From Mangrovibacter yixingensis (GTDB lineage: Bacteria > Pseudomonadota > Gammaproteobacteria > Enterobacterales > Enterobacteriaceae): a stretch of 64,000 nt of DNA. The position numbers and the translations under genes were made by a program. Below are positions 59,219 to 64,000 of this stretch, one piece after another. Every line of letters starts with the position of its first letter. Position 1 is the first letter of the stretch. Below the pieces are notes generated by a model, which was not told the origin of the DNA, made no database searches, and saw only the letters and a program-made list of their open reading frames with translations. The DNA lies in contig NZ_JAIVKM010000005.1 of NCBI RefSeq assembly GCF_020523985.1, positions 1-64,000 of the forward strand, read 5' to 3'.

Positions 59219-59220
59219 CA

Positions 59221-60120
59221 ATGGATTTCAATCAATTGTTAACTGTGTATGCGGCCCGGGCAAATACGGCAATAGCCAGTTTTATCAATACATTGCCTTT
59301 TCAGGATTCAGCTCTGGTTGGTGCGATGGAATATGGTGCATTACTTGGGGGTAAGCGCCTGCGCCCTTTCCTGGTCTATGCCACAGGAAAAATGTTGGGA
59401 ATGCCACTCAGTGTACTGGACACCCCTGCCGCGGCCATTGAATGTATCCATGCTTACTCACTGATCCATGATGATCTGCCAGCTATGGATGATGACGATC
59501 TGCGCCGTGGGCAACCAACCTGCCATATTCGCTTTGGTGAGGCAACGGCTATTCTGGCAGGCGATGCCCTGCAAACACTGGCCTTTTCTATTTTGAGCGA
59601 TACGGATATGCCTGGCGTCTCTGATTCCTCCCGGGTGGCAATGCTCCGTGAATTAGCCAGTGCCAGTGGTGCCGCGGGAATGTGCGCCGGCCAGGCGCTG
59701 GATCTTGAAGCAGAAGGTAAGCATGTTGATTTGGCGGCACTTGAACGTATTCATCGCCATAAAACTGGCGCGCTGATTCGCGCAGCTGTACACCTGGGTG
59801 CACTGAGTGCGGGTGAAAAAGGGCTTGCCGCATTACCTTTACTGAGCCAGTTTTCAGACAATATCGGGCTTGCTTTCCAGGTCCAGGATGACATTCTGGA
59901 TGTCATTGGTGATACCGCTACGCTTGGCAAACGCCAGGGGGCAGATATTCACTTGGGCAAAAGCACCTACCCGGCTTTACTGGGGCTGGAACAAGCACAG
60001 GCCTGGGCAAATGAACTGTGTTCTCAGGCACTTGAGGCCCTTGCCGGGTTACGAGCACAACACCTGGATACACAGCCGCTGGAAGCACTTGCACATTTTA
60101 TAATTCAAAGGGATAAGTAA
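59221..60120 (+). CDS. ispA: Farnesyl diphosphate synthase
   Basis: 299 residues, the E. coli length. Trans-prenyltransferase with the first Asp-rich motif DDLPAMDDDDLRRG (~84-97) and the second QVQDDILD (~224-231), plus GGKRLRPFLVY. It joins isopentenyl diphosphate to DMAPP and GPP to give farnesyl diphosphate, the precursor of quinones and undecaprenyl phosphate. It is followed by dxs after 110 bp. Confidence 0.98.
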   Translation: MDFNQLLTVYAARANTAIASFINTLPFQDSALVGAMEYGALLGGKRLRPFLVYATGKMLGMPLSVLDTPAAAIECIHAYSLIHDDLPAMDDDDLRRGQPTCHIRFGEATAILAGDALQTLAFSILSDTDMPGVSDSSRVAMLRELASASGAAGMCAGQALDLEAEGKHVDLAALERIHRHKTGALIRAAVHLGALSAGEKGLAALPLLSQFSDNIGLAFQVQDDILDVIGDTATLGKRQGADIHLGKSTYPALLGLEQAQAWANELCSQALEALAGLRAQHLDTQPLEALAHFIIQRDK

Positions 60121-60230
60121 ACACCGGGTTAGCATGATGTAAACACATGCTAAATACGGAATAATGTCTCTTACCGGGAGGATACCGCCGGGCGGTGTCC
60201 TGTTTCCCATTATTACCATATGAGTCTCTG

Positions 60231-62093
60231 ATGAGTTTTGATATTGCCAAATACCCGACCCTGGCGCTGGTTGACTCCCCGCAAGAGTTACGGCTGTTAC
60301 CTCGCGAAAGTCTGCCTAAAGTGTGCGATGAACTACGTCGTTATTTGTTGGACAGCGTCAGCCGTTCCAGTGGGCACTTTGCTTCGGGCCTGGGCACCAT
60401 TGAACTGACAGTGGCCCTGCACTATGTCTATAACACGCCGTTTGACCAGCTGATTTGGGATGTTGGGCACCAGGCGTATCCGCATAAAATTCTCACCGGA
60501 CGCCGCGATAACATTGGCACCATTCGCCAGAAAGATGGTCTGCACCCTTTCCCGTGGCGTGAAGAAAGTGAATACGATGTGTTAAGCGTCGGGCACTCAT
60601 CCACCTCTATTAGTGCCGGTCTGGGCGTTGCTGTTGCCGCAGAAAAAGAAGGCAAAGGCCGCCGTACTGTGTGTGTTATTGGTGATGGTGCCATCACTGC
60701 GGGTATGGCGTTTGAAGCGATGAACCACGCGGGTGACATCAAATCCGACATGCTGGTTATTCTCAATGATAACGAAATGTCGATTTCGGAAAACGTGGGT
60801 GCGCTGAATAACCACCTTGCACAATTGCTGTCTGGCAAGCTCTACTCCAGCCTGCGTGAAGGCGGTAAGAAAGTGTTCTCTGGTGTGCCCCCCATTAAAG
60901 AATTACTGAAACGCACTGAAGAACATATTAAAGGCATGGTGGTTCCCGGGACGTTGTTTGAAGAACTGGGCTTTAACTATATTGGCCCGGTTGACGGCCA
61001 TGATGTGGCAGGGCTGGTGAGCACCCTGAAAAATATGCGTAGCCTGAAAGGGCCGCAATTTTTGCATATCATGACCAAGAAAGGCCGTGGTTACGCACCA
61101 GCTGAAAAAGATCCCATTTCATTTCATGCGGTACCTAAATTCGATCCGCAAAGTGGCACTCTGCCAAAAGCGACGGCCACTCAACCCAGTTATTCGAAAA
61201 TTTTTGGTAACTGGTTATGCGAAACAGCGAAACAGGATGACAAGCTGATGGCGATTACGCCAGCCATGCGGGAAGGTTCCGGTATGGTCGAATTCTCCCG
61301 CCAGTATCCTGACCAGTATTTTGATGTCGCCATTGCAGAACAGCACGCCGTTACTTTTGCAGCAGGCCTGGCGATTGGTGGCTATAACCCGGTCGTCGCC
61401 ATCTATTCAACATTTTTACAGCGCGCTTACGACCAGTTGATTCATGATGTTGCCATTCAGAAACTGCCAGTCCTGTTCGCTATAGACCGGGCCGGTATTG
61501 TTGGTGCAGATGGCCCAACTCACCAGGGCGCATTTGACCTGAGTTTCCTGCGCTGTATTCCAGGCATGGTCATTATGACGCCAAGTGATGAAAACGAATG
61601 CCGCCTGATGCTGCACACGGGTTACCACTACAAAGAAGGGCCATCGGCAGTGCGTTACCCCCGCGGTAATGCACGTGGTGTTCCACTTACACCGCTGGAA
61701 GTACTGCCTTTAGGTAAAGGCCGCTTGTTACAGGAAGGCAAGGATATTGCGATTCTGAACTTTGGCACGCTGTTGCCAGAAGCTGAGCAGGCTGCACAGG
61801 AATTGAATGCCACCCTGGTGGATATGCGCTTTGTGAAACCTTTGGACGAAAGCCTGATTCTGGAGCTGGCAAGCCGCCATTCTGCACTGGTCACACTGGA
61901 GGAAAATGCGGTGATGGGTGGTGCTGGCAGTGGGGTTAATGACGTTCTGATGGCACACCGCAAACCGGTTCCTGTTCTGAACCTGGGGCTACCAGATACC
62001 TTTATTCCACAGGCAACACAGGATGAAGCCCGAAGTGCTCTTGGTCTTGATGCCCAGGGGATTACACAACGCATCCGTGAATGGCTCGGATAA
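60231..62093 (+). CDS. dxs: 1-deoxy-D-xylulose-5-phosphate synthase
   Basis: 620 residues from [13 protein letters not shown], the E. coli length; an upstream in-frame ATG at 60195 adds 12 unconserved residues. It is the ThDP enzyme of the first MEP-pathway step. ThDP/Mg motif [19 protein letters not shown] to [12 protein letters not shown] (about 150-190), [14 protein letters not shown] for the active site, and [13 protein letters not shown] with the catalytic Glu. The product feeds isoprenoids, thiamine and pyridoxal. Co-transcribed with ispA, its pathway partner. Confidence 0.98.
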   Translation: MSFDIAKYPTLALVDSPQELRLLPRESLPKVCDELRRYLLDSVSRSSGHFASGLGTIELTVALHYVYNTPFDQLIWDVGHQAYPHKILTGRRDNIGTIRQKDGLHPFPWREESEYDVLSVGHSSTSISAGLGVAVAAEKEGKGRRTVCVIGDGAITAGMAFEAMNHAGDIKSDMLVILNDNEMSISENVGALNNHLAQLLSGKLYSSLREGGKKVFSGVPPIKELLKRTEEHIKGMVVPGTLFEELGFNYIGPVDGHDVAGLVSTLKNMRSLKGPQFLHIMTKKGRGYAPAEKDPISFHAVPKFDPQSGTLPKATATQPSYSKIFGNWLCETAKQDDKLMAITPAMREGSGMVEFSRQYPDQYFDVAIAEQHAVTFAAGLAIGGYNPVVAIYSTFLQRAYDQLIHDVAIQKLPVLFAIDRAGIVGADGPTHQGAFDLSFLRCIPGMVIMTPSDENECRLMLHTGYHYKEGPSAVRYPRGNARGVPLTPLEVLPLGKGRLLQEGKDIAILNFGTLLPEAEQAAQELNATLVDMRFVKPLDESLILELASRHSALVTLEENAVMGGAGSGVNDVLMAHRKPVPVLNLGLPDTFIPQATQDEARSALGLDAQGITQRIREWLG

Positions 62094-62167
62094 AACTGTC
62101 TTTTACTTCTCCCCTTCCTCTCCTGCTATGCTTAAAGCAAATTTTTTCTCATTGCAGGAGAGGAGTC

Positions 62168-63142
62168 ATGGAATATACCACGCTGGGTAAAACCCACCTT
62201 CGCATTTCCCGTTTGTGCCTTGGTTGCATGACATTTGGCGAACCAGAGCGTGGGCGACACGCCTGGACGTTGCCAGAAGAAAGCAGCCGTGACCTGATTC
62301 AGTACGCCCTTGGCCGGGGAATTAACTTTTTCGATACTGCCAACAGCTACTCCGATGGCAGCAGTGAAGAGATTGTTGGCCGGGCACTGCGTGACTTTGC
62401 CCGCCGGGAAGATGTCGTCGTCGCAACCAAGGTCTATTTCCCCGTAGGGGATTTAACCGAAGGCCTTTCACGCAAGCAAATTATGCGGTCCATTGATGAC
62501 AGCCTGAAACGCCTCGGTATGGAATATGTCGATTTATTGCAGATCCACCGTTGGGACTACAACACGCCACTGGAAGAAACCCTCGAAGCATTGCACGATG
62601 TTGTACAGTCCGGCAAAGCGCGCTTTATTGGCGCGTCATCCATGCATGCCTGGCAGTTTGCCAAAGCACTGTTCACCCAACGCCAGCATGGCTGGAACGA
62701 GTTTGTTACCATGCAGGACCAATACAACCTGATTCAGCGTGAAGAAGAGCGGGATATGCTACCGTTATGCTACGACCAGGGCGTTGCCGTTATTCCATGG
62801 AGCCCACTGGCTCGTGGGCGTTTAACCCGCCCCTGGGGTGAAAACACGGCCCGTTCAGTGTCTGATGAGTTCGGTAAAAGTCTGTATCAGTCCAGTGAAG
62901 CGAATGACGAACAAATTGCGCAAAGAGTGGCCGCAATCGCCCGCGACAAAGAAGCCAGCCGTGCTCAGGTAGCGCTGGCCTGGTTGTTAAGCAAACGAGG
63001 TGTTGCAGCACCAATTATTGGCTCATCGCGCAAAGAACAGCTTGAAGACTTACTGAACGCAGTAGATTTGAAACTCAGCGATGGAGATATTGCCGAGCTT
63101 GAAACGCCTTACCAGCCGCATCACGTCGTTGGCTTTCGTTAA
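62168..63142 (+). CDS. yajO: Aldo-keto reductase YajO
   Basis: 324 residues from MEYTTLGKTHLRIS, the E. coli YajO length, with GAGAGGAG before the ATG; the frame is open back to 62081 but overlaps dxs. TIM-barrel aldo-keto reductase with NFFDTANSYSDGSSEE (Tyr), YVDLLQIHRWDYNTP (His) and APIIGSSRKEQL (NADP). E. coli YajO has been linked to thiamine precursor formation (ribose-5-phosphate to xylulose-5-phosphate type chemistry). It is the last gene of the operon and convergent with pgpA through element copy B. Confidence 0.95.
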   Translation: MEYTTLGKTHLRISRLCLGCMTFGEPERGRHAWTLPEESSRDLIQYALGRGINFFDTANSYSDGSSEEIVGRALRDFARREDVVVATKVYFPVGDLTEGLSRKQIMRSIDDSLKRLGMEYVDLLQIHRWDYNTPLEETLEALHDVVQSGKARFIGASSMHAWQFAKALFTQRQHGWNEFVTMQDQYNLIQREEERDMLPLCYDQGVAVIPWSPLARGRLTRPWGENTARSVSDEFGKSLYQSSEANDEQIAQRVAAIARDKEASRAQVALAWLLSKRGVAAPIIGSSRKEQLEDLLNAVDLKLSDGDIAELETPYQPHHVVGFR

Positions 63143-63147
63143 CTATC

Positions 63148-63277
63148 GGCACAACCTCATGTCCGCACGGAACGAGAGGATGTCACCCAATAAAAAACCC
63201 TGAAAATCAATTTATTGATTTTCAGCTGCTAACTAAAAAGAAGGAAAACCACGCTTTTTCCTTCTTTTTCATCAATC
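63148..63277 (-). repeat. Novel intergenic element, copy B (inverted copy of 53644-53773)
   Basis: 130 bp, reverse complement of copy A with about nine differences. Hairpins at 63201-63223 (TGAAAATCAAT/ATTGATTTTCA) and about 63235-63269 (AAAAAGAAGGAAAA opposite TTTTTCCTTCTTTTT, one extra T). The conserved tail CATGTCCGCACGGAACGAGA reads next to yajO. It fills the gap between convergent yajO and pgpA, followed on the pgpA side by a further hairpin GAACC-GCCC/GGGC-GGTTC at 63279-63306. Confidence 0.9.
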
Positions 63278-63311
63278 TGAACCTGCCCCTTTTACAGGGC
63301 TGGTTCAGAGC

Positions 63312-63839
63312 TCAGCTCAGTAAACCAATGGGCCAGTAATGGCCACATAAGTACAGTGCAGCCGCAGCGATAACCCCGGCAACGATGTCATCCACCATGA
63401 TGCCCATGCCACCATGCACATTTTTGTCAAACCAGCGGATAGGCCAGGGTTTCCACATATCGAAAATACGGAACAGAACGAACCCTACTGCCACCCATCG
63501 CCAGTCATTGGTCGGGAGGGCCATCAGGGTTATCCACATGCCGATAAATTCATCCCACACAATACTCCCGTGATCATGAACCCCCATATCACGAGCCGTT
63601 ACATGGCACAAATAGACGCCGATGCAGACTCCCAACATTAGCACCAGTACGTACAGTTGCCAGGGCAGGAAACTCAGCAAATACCAGAAAGGAATAGATG
63701 CCAGGGAGCCCATGGTGCCGGGAACGATTGGGCTTAAACCACTGCCAAACCCTGTCGCCAATAAATGCCAGGGGTTAGATAACCGAAGACGACGTTTGGC
63801 GGCGGCTTTCTCAGACGGTTGTAAAGTGGTCATATCCAT
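63312..63839 (-). CDS. pgpA: Phosphatidylglycerophosphatase A
   Basis: 175 residues (E. coli PgpA 172). Inner-membrane enzyme that dephosphorylates phosphatidylglycerophosphate. Motifs [12 protein letters not shown]-type [37 protein letters not shown] and [19 protein letters not shown] (acidic and His residues of the PgpA site, ending VDDIVAG) are intact. The start overlaps the thiL 3' end by about 25 bp; an alternative ATG two codons in (63833) is possible. Confidence 0.96.
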   Translation of the reverse strand: MDMTTLQPSEKAAAKRRLRLSNPWHLLATGFGSGLSPIVPGTMGSLASIPFWYLLSFLPWQLYVLVLMLGVCIGVYLCHVTARDMGVHDHGSIVWDEFIGMWITLMALPTNDWRWVAVGFVLFRIFDMWKPWPIRWFDKNVHGGMGIMVDDIVAGVIAAAALYLCGHYWPIGLLS

Positions 63840-64000
63840 GTAACTCCAGTTTTACCGGCTTTCCTTGTTGCATCAGTGTCAGGCCATCGCTGGCGACAGT
63901 CATTTGACCAACGCAAGTCCAGGGTATGCCTAAATGACCAATAGCCACATCCAGCGCCCCACGGTTAACTTCTGGTACCGTAAAGCATAGTTCGTAATCT
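63811..64000 (-). CDS. thiL: Thiamine-monophosphate kinase, C-terminal end (partial)
   Basis: The frame enters from the right edge and ends with TGA at 63813-63811. The visible ~62 residues [32 protein letters not shown] and the terminal [10 protein letters not shown] match the E. coli ThiL C-terminus. Its 3' end overlaps the pgpA start, the standard thiL-pgpA arrangement. It phosphorylates TMP to the active cofactor TPP. Confidence 0.95.
   Translation of the reverse strand, partial: DYELCFTVPEVNRGALDVAIGHLGIPWTCVGQMTVASDGLTLMQQGKPVKLELHGYDHFTTV

Noticed and set aside
53644-63277. The two inverted element copies as ends of a composite transposon
   Set aside because: The 9.4-kb interval contains essential core genes in conserved order with no transposase, and the outer flanks show no shared target duplication.

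Overview
The window is chromosomal DNA of a member of the Enterobacteriaceae. Most predicted proteins can be matched from memory, nearly residue for residue, to the Escherichia coli genes of the fabB to lysV interval (fabB, mnmC, yfcL, epmC, yfcA, mepA, aroC, prmB, smrB, sixA, fadJI, yfcZ, fadL, mlaA, yfdC, argW, then ypdK, alaC, ypdAB, glk, yfeO, ypeC, mntH, nupC, pdeA, alaXW, yfeC, gltX, valUXY, lysV). The order departs from E. coli in several places, so this is another genus of the family. The genus cannot be fixed from the sequence alone.

Region by region. (1) 1-4447, minus strand, is accessory. A TTG-initiated TPR/PAPS-sulfotransferase gene overlaps a TPR/glycosyltransferase-like gene by 4 bp, and both lie upstream of a large Ser/Thr/Asn-rich beta-helical adhesin that runs off the left edge. 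Together they look like an adhesin with its own modification enzymes, and the adhesin signal peptide has a twin-arginine motif. (2) 5105-22408 is core: fatty-acid synthesis (fabB), tRNA wobble modification (mnmC), EF-P hydroxylation (epmC), murein hydrolysis (mepA), chorismate synthase, ribosome-linked enzymes (prmB, smrB), sixA, and the fatty-acid uptake and beta-oxidation genes fadL and fadIJ. FadR-type operators are visible before fabB, fadI and fadL, so one regulator links synthesis to degradation. (3) 22490-24553 is a tRNA-Arg(CCU) gene followed by a scarred island holding a truncated type I restriction subunit fused out of frame to the tail of another gene. (4) 24939-33318 carries ornithine decarboxylase/putrescine antiporter (speF-potE) behind an intact SpeFL ornithine-sensing leader peptide, the serine transporter/deaminase pair sdaC-sdaB, and an orphan XRE regulator. 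(5) 33566-49551 holds a chemoreceptor with a sigma-28 promoter, ypdK, alaC, the YpdAB pyruvate-sensing system, glk, yfeO, indolepyruvate decarboxylase, an aldo-keto reductase, ypeC, mntH (with MntR and Fur boxes) and nupC. (6) 49663-55901 holds pdeA, two tRNA-Ala(GGC), yfeC, gltX, three tRNA-Val(UAC) and tRNA-Lys(UUU). (7) After a partial duplication of the tRNA-Lys 3' end, the order jumps to tqsA and then to the thiI, xseB-ispA-dxs-yajO, pgpA-thiL block (thiamine/4-thiouridine, isoprenoid precursors, phosphatidylglycerol).

The least expected features are the adhesin-modification locus at the left end; a roughly 130-bp intergenic element present twice in inverted orientation (53.65 and 63.15 kb), each copy between convergent genes and built around two strong hairpins; the tRNA-Lys-linked duplication and synteny breaks; and the hsdR deletion scar. 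No insertion sequence, integrase or CRISPR array was found.
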